Shown: piece by piece, positions 33,664 to 46,375 of the stretch | Layout: each line of letters opens with the position of its first letter | How positions within the stretch are numbered: position 1 is the first letter of the stretch | Assembly (NCBI GenBank): GCA_030407005.1 | Contig: JAUDYN010000005.1 | Coordinates: forward strand, 1,116,001 to 1,180,000 | From: Desarmillaria ectypa | Lineage: Eukaryota; Basidiomycota; Agaricomycetes; Agaricales; Physalacriaceae | DNA length: 64,000 bases | Direction: 5' to 3' | Notes under the pieces: generated by a model | Database searches by the model: none | Told to the model about the DNA's origin: nothing | What the model saw: only the letters and a program-made list of their open reading frames with translations | Position numbers and translations under genes: made by a program

Positions 33664-35647
33664 CTATATCTCATGAACGGGAATGTTCAATGAGAAGTAT
33701 GGATGGTTCAGCGCTTCTCGAACTGTGATGCGCTGCGTGGGATCGAATGCTAATAACTTCTGTACCAAATTCAAGAATTGGCGATTAATAGTGTCAGTCT
33801 GGGGTATGACCTCCTACGTACAAATAATAACGTTAACAACGCTCAGAAATATGAAAGGAGAATCATACTAACCGAGAGTGGTCTTGTCGCACGAACGTCC
33901 TTCTTACTCTGTCGTGAAGCTTTAGGTTTAGGCCAGTCTAATTTCGAACCTTCCTTGAAGAATTCAGGTTTCGTGCGAGCACCCTGCCGGGAAAAGCGCT
34001 CCGGCATCTTGCCCATGACCATCTCCATCATTGCAAGATGTTCCAGATTATCATGTGTCTGGAAAAGGGCTATTCCCGTGAAGAACTCGACGAGAATACA
34101 CCCAAGCGAGTACGCATCACAGGGGTAGGACCAGCCCAATCCTTTAGCAGTGATTAGTTCTCAGTCTCGAATAGATCAACAATCACGGACCTAGGATGAT
34201 CTCGGGCGCCCGGTAATGACGAGTTGAAACAACTGTCGAATGATATTCGGACTCAAATGTGGCTGAACCGAAATCTATGAGACGAATGTCTGTGGATTGC
34301 AGTATACGTTTCGCCTTTGGGGGGGCGTTGCGCTAGGAAGGTCATAAGCATTGTTTCAGGCATAAGAATGAAATAAAAATCTACCTTCCCTGGCACAGGA
34401 ACATGCACCACCTTGTAGTCATTGTGTACTAGCAGTATGTTTTCGGGTTTCAGGTCTGTGTGAACAAGCTTGAGGTCGTGCAAGACTATCGGCTCAAGTT
34501 AGCACATAACGGAACCAAAAATACAAGGTTACTTACATGCGACGCTTCCAAGTAGTTGTCGAGCGAATGATTGAATGTGGTGCCGAGGAAACGGCGCAAA
34601 ATCGTTTTCCTTAAGAAAATCGTACACACACATTCCCAGGAGTTCCGAGACCAGACAGATGTGATTCCGATGGTCGAACCATTGAATTAAGTGGATACAT
34701 TTGCTGCAGAAAGCCCATTAACATTAGCAAAAGTGTGAAATCGAAATGCTTACTTGCGATTCAAAGGGTCGCGCTCCTTGAGCCTCTGTAAAACACGGAC
34801 TTCGATCTTGCTAGCATCGCGATACTTCTGTATAGCTCGAATAATCTTGATAGCAACCCTTGCATTGGTCTCAGTATCGATGGCCTCGACAACCTTTCCG
34901 AAGGTGCCCTGCCCAAGTAGTTTCACAGTGCGATCTAGACGGCTACATCAGCTGCCGCCCTGGACGAGTGTGGAATCAGCACTGACAACGTCGATGGATC
35001 ATATCATTGGGTATGATAATGTAGTGTCCCTCTTTGTCATCGCAGGAGACAGATCCTTTCGAGGTCTATGTCGAGAAAAAGCCGTTGAACACGTCATTCA
35101 AAAGTATGGCTTGAGCGCGACAACTCACCTCATCCGTCGCAGCTGCGCTTCTGGCATCCCAGGATTTAGTCTGGGTAAGAGCCTGCGAGTGGTGGCCGCT
35201 TGCTACGACTTTCTTGGCAGGTAGCGCACGGACCTCCTCGAGATGGTCCCGTTTCCGTTTCTTCGGTGGAGGGGCAACGATTGCGGAAGATGAACTCGCC
35301 GATAAAGCCTGAGCTTCTGCAGCAGCTCGAGCACGAGTTCTTATGGGTGCAGAGTACAGAGGAGGCTGGTATGAAGCAGAAAAGGCGCCAGTATGGGTCG
35401 TCGCAGGTGACATAGTAGGTGGGGGTGGTGTATCCTCAATAACGATGACGTCCCGCAGTTTCCCGTCATTGTCCAGCTCCTGTACTTCACTGTAGCTGAC
35501 GGTGTATTGGTGAGCACGTTTCCGTTTTCTGGTGACCACTGGCGGCGTAGGCAGGACACTGGCGGCGTTGGGATTGACACCATTGAGTGACTGGAGCGAA
35601 TACTGGGAGAGCATTTGGGGCGGCAACGGGTGTACCGCAGCCTGCAT
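33664..35647 (-). CDS. LKH1: LAMMER-family dual-specificity kinase (CLK/Lkh1/Kns1)
   Basis: CMGC kinase that phosphorylates SR-type splicing and other nuclear proteins. The start at 35647 leads into a long Pro/Ser-rich tail with basic nuclear-localisation-like clusters ([18 protein letters not shown]). The kinase domain follows: glycine loop [12 protein letters not shown], catalytic [14 protein letters not shown] in [32 protein letters not shown]. The diagnostic LAMMER motif appears as [11 protein letters not shown], with MEM in place of MER. The C-terminus is [20 protein letters not shown], with the stop at 33664-33666. About eight short introns. No inactivating change seen. Confidence 0.92.
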
Positions 35648-36396
35648 CGTCTGGGTTGCTGTGAACGACGTGATGGGCAGAGAGAAAAAGCGTCAGCAGC
35701 TTCGGCGGGGCAGAGCCAGTTGTAAGTAATCTCTCCGTCTGTCTTGTTTGGTCCCCTTGTTTACCTAAGCCACTCCAACAGGCAATTTACTCGACGGACT
35801 TGCGGCAATTCGACATTCACGGACAAGTCCGTTACCCGTTCCCCTACCGCCCCCTGGCCTTCTGTACCCCCTCTGATGTTCTTACAGCTCCACGGCTGCA
35901 AAGGGGGTCCCTCTGTTTTGTTCCCAGTAAGAAATCTTTGTATACCTTTGCTAGACTGCTGGTCTAGATGAACCTCGCTATCTGCCGGTCACATCAATTA
36001 TGGAAAGTCATATCTGCCTGTGTAATTGGCCTTCACATGCGCCGGAATCTGTTTTCAGCAATGGCACAGTATGTGCCACAAATATATCACTGCCATCATG
36101 AATGTCATCCAAGTACATATATGGCCTTCAATGGTGATGTGGATGATATACACGCGATTCGACGTCCACGTAACAGCCTTTTTACTGGAAGTATCGCCCA
36201 TATACCCCGTGCATGCACCATGCATTTTACAGGTCGCTTTCAACGGCATGATGATGGGGCGCGTTGTTCACACGGCACCATTTTTTTTGCCTTGATCCGG
36301 ATGCTATGAGTCCGCTGTACTATGCACTGCAACTGTGTTTCCTATTGTTACACCTATAATACATGCATACATGCACGGATGCTTTGTCGTAGCCGT
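35648..36396. other. Intergenic, pyrimidine-rich kinase promoter
   Basis: About 750 bp between the kinase start and the AIFM3-like stop. The part near 35700-35900 is C/T-rich, as often seen upstream of fungal housekeeping genes. Alternating ATGCAT-like sequence occurs near 36200-36370. No gene seen. Confidence 0.45.
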
Positions 36397-38863
36397 TTAT
36401 TCTATCGTCGACGGGACACTCTGAGTGGAAATATCAATCAACATGATATCCTGACGACATGTAAATTAGCCAAACTTGAATCGAAGAACGTGCAGAAGCC
36501 TGACCAATCCTCGTTCCTTCAGCTCAGCAAGCGTAGGCATCATTCCCAGCCTCAAGAGCTGCAGAGCCTTACTGGCCACGGGGTCATTTTGCATGCTGAT
36601 AATGAAAGCAGGTCATCAGCCTTGGTCATCACAGGTACGGTAAAATATATACACACCTGGCAACAGCGGTGATTTTACCACTCTTGGAGTAGTACGCTAT
36701 GAACTGAAATGGGTCCGTCTTTGTTTGCATTTGAAAATGAGGGCGAGGGTACCTACCTTCAGTTCTCCTGGGTCACCAACGATAGTGACTTCGTCGTGAC
36801 CGGCACCGTAGCCAGCGTACCGGAGTTGCTGACCCTCTTCATTACATCAGCTGCGTGTCGGCAAGCGGAAGTTGAAACCTTACGGGCGCTCCAAAAGAAC
36901 GGAAGCTTAGTGTAAGGCCGAGGAGTACCAGCAATCGACCTTCCCAGCACCCGACCTTGGTTTGATGCAACCTGGGAAGTGAACTTCAGAGGACATACTC
37001 GATCCTCAACAGAATCGAACTTACATTCCAATGTTCAATGCGAGCGAACATGACGACCCGGCCTTTTTGCACCACTGGTGCGACTGCAATATCACCTACA
37101 CAGGGATGATATCAGTGGCGCTCCCTAGAAGTTTGAAATTTGACGATCGTCTCACCAATTGCAAAGACACCCTTCACTCCAGGAGGCGTTTTAATAGCCC
37201 TAAGATACTCATCCACTTTGACAGAGCCATCAGCCTCCAATTCAACAAGTCCCTTCAAAAAGTCCGTGGCTGGGATGACTCCAACCCCCATGATAACGAA
37301 ATCGGCAGGCAATGTTTCGCCGTTTACAACAACGCCTGTCGCAAGTTTGTCGTTGTCTTCGTGAGGCACAATCTTTTCGACTTTGCTAGACATATGGAAC
37401 TTGACACCTTGTGATTCGTGATACTATCATGATCACCCTCAGGATGTGCCAGAGTGCAAGATAAAAACAGGCAAACCTTCATAAGCCCCTTACCAACCTC
37501 CTTACCTAGCACGGCCTCGAATGGATACTCCTCCATTCCAATGACATCGATTGATTCCAGTCCCCGTTTGGCTAGTGCAACTACAAGTTCCATGCTTATG
37601 AAAGAGCTGCCTATGACAACAACTCTTTTTCCCTTCTGCGCCGCTATGATGTGGATTTCAATAAAAATCGAACGTAATTCCGGATTAGAGGTATCAACCT
37701 ACCAGCATCGACCTTTCGAGCGTCCTCGACGGTTCTGAATGTAAACACATTCTCAAGGTTTGCGCCTGGTATAGGCAACCGCCGAGGAGTTCCTCCAGTT
37801 GCAAGAACTAATTTATCGTAAATAAGCGAGTCCTTGCCATCAATAATAACTTTGCGATTCGGGAAATCGATCGAGGTCACGGTCTGTACCAAAATCTCAT
37901 GAGCTCAGCAAGGGTCAACAATGAAACCCTACTTACGACTCCGGTTCGAACGTTGGTCCCAAACTTGATCTTAAGTTCTGCGGCGTTCTTCCACTCTAGC
38001 TTTGATGGGTCTGTAATTAATGCTTTGCTTAGTTTGGTTCTGAATGGATTGTCAGACGATACAGCAGTGGACGTGGAGATTAGCAATACCGGTCAATTGG
38101 GGCGTGTGGCTCCTTGGTTAGGATGGTGATAGGGTATTTATACCCATTCTGCAAAGCGTTCAGGATGCCAGTCACTCACAAAAAGGGGAACCGACCTCTC
38201 TCAAACTTTCCACGAGACTGAAAGCTCCAGCACCACCTCCGACGATGATCGTTCCTTTGCCAACAGCATCAAAACCCGTGGTAGATAATTTGGGAGGCCT
38301 GGCCATCTTCTCCTTGAGTGTGTATGCGGGATTCGCACTGACGTATATCTTGCCATCTGTGACGCGGGTTTCGAAGGAATGAATGCCAGCCGGAGCCGGA
38401 GCATCCTCTATTCCAATTCTTATTCAATAAACTAGGACATAGGGAACGATTTGACACGCACCAATGTCACCGGAAGAAACATGAAAGCAAGCTGCAACAC
38501 ACGCCTTACTCACGAGGTCTGCAAAAAAGACAATTCCACCCACCTCCATGCCAAGGGCTTTTGATATACAAAAACATCAGACTTTACGCGTCGAGCGGAA
38601 ATAAGGAAATGACAGACCATGTTACTTTTCCATCATGAGTGAGAACACCTTTGGCAAGAGGTGCTCCATAATGTGTACAGTAAGCACTGGTCGCATGTAT
38701 ATTGTTCCCCAAACGCGAGAGAAGAACTTTTCCTTGCTCAAAGTCGACTTCTTTCCTAAAAACCCTGCGTTTAACCTCATGCTGTCAAAGCAGAGAGATT
38801 AAGTCACATTTCTCCATCTTTAAGCTCGGACTCATCAAGAACGGGGAGCGATTTGGCAGACAT
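36397..38863 (-). CDS. Rieske/FAD oxidoreductase, AIFM3 (AIF-like) type
   Basis: NAD(P)H/FAD oxidoreductase with an N-terminal Rieske [2Fe-2S] domain. ATG 38863 gives [19 protein letters not shown]. The Rieske ligands are both present: [13 protein letters not shown] and, after two tiny introns, [18 protein letters not shown]. The FAD site follows ([19 protein letters not shown]), then [15 protein letters not shown], the NAD site [20 protein letters not shown] and a late [10 protein letters not shown]. The C-terminal domain has [20 protein letters not shown] use a last intron (about 36446-36499) that gives the end [20 protein letters not shown]; without it the frame would stop at 36466. It is likely mitochondrial or cytosolic. 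Divergent from polymerase eta. Confidence 0.88.
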
Positions 38864-39237
38864 TGTTCGGATAGGCTTGAAACGTAGGTGTCGCGGGGAA
38901 AGGGCCTTCTTTGCGGGTAAGCCTGACCGCAATAGCATTACATGGGAATGCACCCACAGATCTAGACCGTATATGTAAGACAGAAATACACCAATCAGAG
39001 GCGGCTAATTGGTCATCGATTTCGGTTTCAGCTCGTCACGATGGTCACCCTGAAGCAGGTATGCAATCCGCAGTCGCGATTTAAAAGGTTTACGATAATA
39101 AAAGCAGGCAGTTGACCAAAAATCAGACATGACTGGCCCAGTGACCGATGCTTCACAATAACGGCAGTGTGTGGCATTATTTGGTCTCCAGTCATGGAGC
39201 GACGCGTTTGCAGGGTTAGGGTTAGACGTTCTTTGCA
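38864..39237. promoter_or_regulatory. Divergent promoter AIFM3-like / RAD30
   Basis: 374 bp separating two divergent start codons. It contains two adjacent gggtta units (39213-39225) just upstream of RAD30; two copies are too few to be a telomeric array. No TATA or other clear element identified. Confidence 0.4.
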
Positions 39238-41713
39238 ATGAATGCCTCACCATCGCGTCTCAGAACGGCCTGGAAGGGCAAGGAAAAGGCTGTTGACGCG
39301 TCCATCAGCGATGACTTTGGCGACCTCAATCCAGTCATCACCTATCGACATCTGCTATCTCAGAACCTCGGCATTCGAGACCCGCTTCGCGTTATCGCGC
39401 TTTGTGACAGCGACGCCTTCTACGCGGCATGCGAGATGGTATTCCTTTTCTTGGGACACAAAGTCCGCTTTGGCTGACAGTGAAGGGTACAGGTCCGTTT
39501 GGGAATAACCGACAAGCCTCTCGTGGTTCTGCAGTGGGAGTCTCTCATCGCCGTGAATTATCCTGCCCGGAAGTTCGGCATATCACGCATGGACAAGTTG
39601 AAGGATGCTAAGCAACGGTGTCCGGATCTTGTGGTTGTGCATGTTGCTACTTATAAGGAAGGGGAGAAAGAACCAGGCTACTGGGACAACGTGGATTCAA
39701 GAACGCACAAGGTGCCCTGCAGAAGTTTGGGTACTCCGCAGTATGTTTACTGACTATTATCAAGGTCTCCCTAGACTATTATCGACGGGAAAGCCTGAAA
39801 ATTCTTGGGATGTTGAACGAACATCTTCCTGATGCTGAGATCGGTATGAATTGCTCTGATTTATCCGTGTAGAAAGACTGAACGTGTGAATAAGAGAAGG
39901 CTTCCATTGACGAGGCTTTCATTGACTTTACAAAGCCCGTTCGAAAAATTTTGCTCCGGAGATACCCATATCTCTCAACCATTCCGACCGATTCTCCTGA
40001 TGGAATGGATACCCCACTTCCGCCGGCCCCGTCCATATCTTGGGACAAGGCCGGTTTCCTCATACCCATTGACCCATATACGCCCGTGGATCAAGAAACG
40101 GGTTCCCATGTCCCTTCGATTGAAGAAGGTATACAAAGCACCTGGCATGAGGTCGTTCTCTCTATTGCCGCTGAATTAATGGGCCAGGTTAGAGAGGACA
40201 TAAAAGCAAGACTGGGGTATACATTGTCAGCGGTATGGTCCAAAGCTTTGCTCGTTTTAGGAATCTGATCGAACTTATCCAGGGCATCGCGAGGAATAAA
40301 TTTCTGGCAAAGGTTATACATCAGCTCTAGCTGCCTCCGAAGCGACCATCTGACCTGACTGTCCTTCAGCTTACCGCATCCTATCGAAAGCCCAACAGTC
40401 AAGTGTGCCGGCATGTATAGTATCGTGAACGGAACTTTCTGACGAATGATCCAGAGCATCCTGCGTAATGCCGCCATTCCGGGTTATTTGAAGCCCATGG
40501 AATTTCAAAAGGTGCCGAATATCTTTTCTTTGTGGTACATTGTTTAAAGCCGGTGTAGATACGGTTCTTAGGTGGGAAACTCGGACATGCTCTAGAGCAA
40601 GAATATGATGTTTCGAAGGTGGTGGATTTACTGTAAGTCACTTGACCCCATTGATCCGTCTTTAAGTGAATACATCTTCTGTAGCCCGGTTAGTCTAGGC
40701 AAGCAAATTTTTGAGAACGAGGTTACTGCTTGTTTATGAAATTACATAGACGAAATGCAGCATAAATTTGGCGAGAATGCCATTTGGGTCTACGAAGTGC
40801 TCCGGTGAGCATTCTTTTCTTTCTTGATAACTGTGATCAACATATTTTAATCGCACAGCGGAATTGATCGTTCTGAAGGTCGGATTCATGCTAAGCGTGT
40901 TAAGTCAATTATTCATGGTGTTAGAATAGTCAAAGCGAAGTCCATCATCAACAAGAGTATGTTGGCTTCGAAAAATCTACCGAAACCTATCACCAGGCCG
41001 TCGGAGGGATATCATTGGATTCGGGTTTTGGCTGCAGAGTTGACCTTGCGACTCAGTGATGCAAGAGAGGTCAACCCTAATCTTTGGCCAAAAACTCTGG
41101 TTCTTCATGCCCGTAAAGGTCCCGCTCAAGATACCCCTGACCGTGACCATAACACTTACGGTCATTTGTAGGATATGAGACTTCCCGTTCCAAACAGGCC
41201 CCGTTTCCTTTCATCCGAGAAGTCACCGTGGACATCATCGCAGCTGCCGGCGATAAACTCTGGAAAGACCTCGTTGGAAATACATCCATGAAGGTTACAA
41301 GCATTCAACTGGCATTCACTGGTATAGAAACTGCGGAAATCGGACAGCAGAGTATTGACGGATTCTTAAAAGCTGGCTCGAGCTCAAAACGTGGACGAGA
41401 TGAAGGCTCCCCCGAGCATGTTACAGAGCATACCGCGGATCAGTCGGCAGCCGCAGCAGGACAGGCCATAGCTTTCACATGCGCGCGCTGTAGTAAGGAT
41501 ATTCCGTTCCCTAGTGCTGCACCAGTAGAGGAAGAAGACCAAACCGATCTACTAGCCACTATACGGATGGAGCACAGTGACTGGCACTTTGCCCAAGACC
41601 TCGCAAAAGACCCTGGTAACCAATTGCGTGTCTCTTTGAAAGAGCCGGCCAAGAAAAAGAAACGACGGAAAGAATCACCCAAAGGCATAGAGAAGTTCTT
41701 CGCACGAAAATGA
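39238..41713 (+). CDS. RAD30: DNA polymerase eta (Y family)
   Basis: Translesion polymerase that bypasses UV photoproducts. Spliced from ATG 39238: the palm motif VIALCDSDAFYAACE, then QWESLIAVNYPARKFGISRM, DLVVVHVATYKEGE, GYWDNVDSRTHKVSLDYYRR and the second catalytic block ASIDEAFIDFT. Downstream, tiny exons give GIARNKFLAK, SYRKPNSQ, SILRNAAIPGYLKPMEFQK and IRFLGGKLGHALEQEYD. The little-finger region is followed by a UBZ-type zinc finger (CARCSKDI with HSDWHFAQDL) and a C-terminal PIP-like box GIEKFFARK, which recruit the enzyme to ubiquitinated PCNA. The stop is at 41711-41713. All functional parts are present. Confidence 0.94.
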
Positions 41714-42599
41714 ATCTACCATTGGAAGGGAGACTTGCTGATGGTCGCGAGGTCCGCATTTGTCGAAGATCCATCGTTTTGTAACTATCAGCATCAAGAT
41801 CAGAAAGAGTATCATGAACTTCGCGTTCCTATATTTGATCAAATTTGATTCAAGTTTTCTACTACTGATAGTTGAGGGCCGATAGATCAGGAAATGAGCG
41901 GAACAAATGGGGTTGTCCTTTTTTTTTTGTTCGTCAAGCTGGGATACGGTTTGAGTGGGTGCCGACGCCCGCCAGGCACCGGGCTTCTATGTGGGCAGCC
42001 CGCGCCTAGTTTCCTTTTGCCGCACCTCCGAATTAAGATCCAACACCCCTCACCTTTCATTCAATTCTTTACCAGTTAACCTTTCAACTCCTAGAGACCT
42101 CAGTTGGGTAATCAGCTATCTTTTCCCCTCTCAGAGGAACGAAAATTTGCCATGAAAACCGTCTTTGGGATCTCTTGCCGAACCGTACCGGCGTTCTGTT
42201 CAGGTCCAATTCAGGCAACCTACACGAAACTTCAAACTTGAACGCTTGAACAACAAATGAAGGGTATTGTAAAACTTCAGCGCCACTATCGGACTTATCT
42301 GCAATGAGTCTTTTTAAATTCCATTTGAGGCATGCAAAAAGTCGGTCTCAATCGGGAAGTCCCGTTGTCCTATATTATGATGATGGTTCTACCGACATCA
42401 CTTTCTCCCTTTTCCCCCTCCTTGTTTTTTCGGCTTTTCATTTTTTTCCTTCTTTCGGGCGGGTGTTCCTCGGATTCTCTAGCAGAATCTTCGACGAGAA
42501 GAGGCGCAGGACGACTGTTCCATCGTATATCACTCTCTTTGCGCTACGGGTGCTGGATTTCATCTTTCTATTCGGATCAACCATACGGGACTTCGGACG
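41714..42599. other. Intergenic; pyrimidine-rich 5' region of the receptor gene
   Basis: Contains the RAD30 3' flank and, from about 42390, a strongly T/C-rich tract (42400-42470) preceding the receptor start codon. Frames at 42304-42648 read through this tract and are probably chance. Nothing else recognised. Confidence 0.45.
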
Positions 42600-44830
42600 A
42601 TGGCTGAACATTACCCTCAGACCTTTCCCATCAAGGATAACGAGCTAGCGGGTGTCATTGTGCGTACTACTACACATTTCGAACATACATTGATGGACTG
42701 AACCCCTAAATACGCTTCATTTGTAGGTGGTGAATGTGGTTGCTGTGCTTTCGACTGTAGCATTGTTCTCTATCATACTTCGGCTAGCATGGCTTTGCAT
42801 CCTCCGCGTCACACGACGCAAAAACATCACTCAATCTCGAGAATACGTCTTCTTCAATACTCAGCTTGGGTATTATGCTGCTTGCCTCCTCATCGCAAAC
42901 ATGTTCAACAGTGCGGCAGGTCTCATGGGACTGCCATTTTTGTTGGCAAAGCGCATTACAGAAGGTACGGTTTCATAATCTCTTTCCGTCCATATTCTGA
43001 CTCTGTTTTGTCAATAGGCGGTCTTTGCACCACACAAGGTAGCTGCTACCCCTTGGCCCTAGCGTCTCTAAAAGAATTGACGCCATGCTTCATCAGCGAT
43101 ACTCATGCAGTTTGGGAACGTGTCCACTGCTTATTTCACCGTCAGCATCGCGGTTCACACGTTCAATTCTCTGGTGTTACGAAAACGTCAATCTGCCGCC
43201 ATCTATTCAATGGTGATATTCTTGGGGTGGATCCTCGCTGGATTCATAGGTATCTCTGAGCAACCCGTTTCTTAGAAGTCCTTCTTACCTTCTCCAGCTG
43301 CTCTACCCTTAGCTCTTCCGCAACGCAAGGGGCCCATTTATGGCCAGTACAATCTGACCTGCGGTGTGAGGGATAAATATCCAACTCCCCAGTTCTTGCT
43401 TCATCTCTTACCGGTACAAAACAAGTCCCTTGGATGGCGTGCTGGTCTAAATGTTGCTCCTTCCTTAGATATTCATCGCTTCATTCTTTTCAGCGGTGCT
43501 ATATTCTCTCATTTTTCTTGTGCTCCGCGGCACGCTGGTCATCAAGGGTGGCGTTAAGCTCAGTCTCAATCCGAGCGAGCGATGGAGTGATAAAAGCGGC
43601 GAAAGCTATCACCGTTTCATTGCGGGCGTTGCCAGAAGCATGTTATGGTGAGATTTCTTATCCCGTTTCAGCTCTTATGATTAATGCTGTCATTAGGTAC
43701 CCCGTTGGTGTGTGTGGCTAATTAAGCAACTCTTTGAATTCTCATACTGTTCCAGCGTACTGTGTTGTGCTAATCCCGTATTCCGTCACAAAGCTACTCA
43801 TCCTTTCGGGCTTTAGTGTCCCATTCCAGGCGCTAATTTTTGCCTACGTCTGCTGGTTCTTATTGGGTAAGTGCTTCCATGTCACAGACGAGCATCGTCG
43901 TGAACCTTTTCCGCAGGAGTTATCAATGTCGGGCTGCTCTTCAACACATTCAGCAAATTGTATCCGGTATTTGATACGAAACTGTCCCGCCAAGATATGG
44001 AGAGTTTCGGAACCACTGAACAGTTCAAACGGCTCACGCTCGTTGCCGAGCAAAAGGCGGAAGCTGATGGGCTTCGGGAGAAAATCCATCAATATCGTTA
44101 TCCGAGTAGTCGTTTGGCAAGCGCGTCCGCTCCCCCTTCTTACCCTGAAAACGTCGCGAGTGTTCAAGGCTTCTACGGTTATCCCATCTCTCCGCAACGC
44201 GTTTCATCCGTATCTCCGTTCAACGGCAACAGCGCTTCTGATCATTACCGGTCATCGCCCCTTCCACTGTCACCTCCCTCATCCCATTCTACCAGTAGTC
44301 ATTCGCTGCTGAAACTGCCTGTACCTCCTCGCAAGACGCGTTCGTCCCCAAGCTCACGTTCGCCTCCGTTTATTGCTCCGAACTCCTTCCGTGCGCTTCA
44401 ATCAATTGATCAGGGTCGCGTTCTCACGAATCCATCATCGACCAACCGCTCTGTCAGTCCCTATGTTGGCCAGCCGACGCACAAGGCTTCCGGGTCTGGA
44501 TCCTCCTCAGAAGCCGGTATCGCCAGTTGGCTGGCTCAGCAACTACTTGATGGATCCGTACCTCGTGGGCTTCAAAGCAAGCCTTCACTTACAGCAGTAA
44601 GGACCGCATATCCAAGCCCGGTTGCGGTCAATCAGCGTTTGCGACCTGGCACTTCCACACCAAGTGAAAGCCCGACGAGCAGCCCCACAGACAGCATGAG
44701 GAGTCCCACTCGGAGTCCCGTGAGCCCAACGGGAAGTCCAGTGCAATATGGGGTGAGAGATATAAGACCGGTGCCTCTGGTGGGTCCTCCTCCCATGGGT
44801 CGCCACGGCAAAGTAACACCCCCCTTTTGA
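42600..44830 (+). CDS. Seven-transmembrane receptor-like protein (fungal GPCR type)
   Basis: Likely plasma-membrane GPCR. ATG 42600 gives MAEHYPQTFPIKDNELAGVI. After splicing, seven hydrophobic helices are visible: VVNVVAVLSTVALFSIIL, LGYYAACLLIANMFNSAA, STAYFTVSIAVHTFNSLVL, YSMVIFLGWILAGFIAALPL, IFIASFFSAVLYSLIFLVL, VAYCVVLIPYSVTKLLIL and FQALIFAYVCWFLLGVIN. A cytosolic tail of about 270 residues follows, rich in Ser, Pro and Thr with many SP/TP sites, as in carbon-sensing or cAMP-receptor-like fungal GPCRs. The ligand cannot be told from sequence. Stop at 44828-44830. The exact class (Git3-like or other) is uncertain. Confidence 0.8.
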
Positions 44831-45066
44831 ATCCAAGTAACCAGAAATTTGTCGCATGCTGGCCATGCAAGAGAATGAAATTCGTGTAGCATAACTAGGC
44901 TCGTTTGACACGACTTCGAACATTCTGTTATATGTATTAATACTACGGAAATTCGCTGGTTCGAGGAAAATGTCGCGAAAACAGGGGTTATTTGGTTTCC
45001 TCCTTCACTTGAAACACTGGCCATGATGTCAGAAACGAAGTTGAATAGACTTGACTATGTTCCACC

Positions 45067-46072
45067 ATGCAAGCCGTCTGGGCCAGGTATCTAGGACGCA
45101 GCACCGAAAAACTGAGGCAAGGAATATATGATGGCACGCTTTCTCTCACTATTTCATAATATCAGACTGACACGCTATTTGCAGCGGTTCATATGACAGG
45201 CGCAGACATACCCAGTCGAGCTCCGCGTACTCTGTTCAGCTTCAACACCCAAGAAGACATACGGCAATTTCTCAAAGGATGCGACGCTGACATTGGTGGC
45301 ACCTCGACGGTGCACTTTGATCTCGACGAGTCGCCCAAACACAATGCGGCCATTGGTAGGGCAGCCACTGGCGTATTCCACGGCGACATGCGCCTAGCGG
45401 TGAAACCGGGAATGGAGGGACAAATAAAGGGAGGATACGCTGCTATCCAGAGCAAAGTACTGTTCTATTTGGTTTCACGAACGTTACCTGAAACTAAGAC
45501 GTGTCAATAGGGCCGCCCAACTCTCTTTGGCGATATTCTGGAAGAGATCGAATATCATTCGTATATGGCTCTTCGGATTCGCGTCGCTGGGGACCCCAGC
45601 ACCCACAATTCCTATTTCGTGAACGTGCAGACGGATAGTATGGTCCAAAATGACCTCTGGCAGCATCGGCTCTATTTTAAGCGGAACGATAACACTTGGG
45701 AAGATATCTTTGTGAGCTTCACTTTACGTTGCCATAAGAGTACAGATCGTTTAAATCTCCGTGCAGATTCCATTTGAAAACTTTGTGCGCACTAATTACG
45801 GCCAGATTGCGGAAATTAAGTCGGTCATGAACCGTAAAAAACTTCGCAGTATCAACATTTCACTCTTGGGGGGACATAGCGGGGTCTCCGGAAAATATGA
45901 GCTTGGGATTGACTCGATTCGTATTGTGAATGAGGAGGATGTGAAATATCCGCTGGTCGGTGCGTGTTGTTTCACTACCGGAACTATTCTATCACTCATC
46001 CATCTCAAAGCCAACCAAAATAATGAGAAGACAAGTGACCAGGGTGATTCGAATTGGAAGGATCTTTATTGA
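45067..46072 (+). CDS. CIA30: CIA30/NDUFAF1, complex I assembly factor
   Basis: Mitochondrial chaperone for complex I intermediate assembly. ATG 45067 starts MQAVWARYLGRSTEKLRQGI. A following intron (apparently GC-AG, ending near 45183) leads to MTGADIPSRAPRTLFSFNTQ, then GCDADIGGTSTVHFDLDESP and GYAAIQSK. Further exons give EIEYHSYMALRIRVAGDPST, VQTDSMVQNDLWQHRLYF, VQIPFENFVRTNYGQ and SGKYELGIDSIRI, which define the CIA30 (galactose-binding-like) domain. The C-terminal end is uncertain: the frame stays open to 46072, but an unrecognised last intron could shorten it. Convergent with Ras. Confidence 0.87.
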
Positions 46073-46375
46073 TGAGGACCAGGAAGAACCGTATCTACTA
46101 ACCTCAAATTTGCTTTCTTAATCCAAGTTGTATTCTTAGTGAGTCGTAAAAGAGGATCACATATGAGAGATATGACACAGGAAAATCGTAATCATGACAA
46201 GAGTCTAAGGATAAGTATACACAGCCATTTGGCTTTTAAAGAAACACAGGGATAAACTTGCGAAATCCAGATGAAAGCTCGAGGATTGCTAAAACCAAAA
46301 AAGGAACAAGACCAGCAACCAAGTCGAATATGACAGATGGGGAATGCGATGACAAGAAGGAGAGACCGAAAAGAA

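Noticed and set aside
36026..36309. Overlapping ORFs on both strands near 36.0-36.3 kb
   Set aside because: Composition is driven by ATGCAT/CATG-rich sequence; no family, start context or splice support.
39213..39225. Telomere-like gggttagggtta upstream of RAD30
   Set aside because: Only two units in a gene promoter; no array, no chromosome end.
42304..42648. Plus-strand ORF before the receptor gene
   Set aside because: It runs through a T/C-rich leader; the receptor's own start at 42600 and first helix explain the region better.
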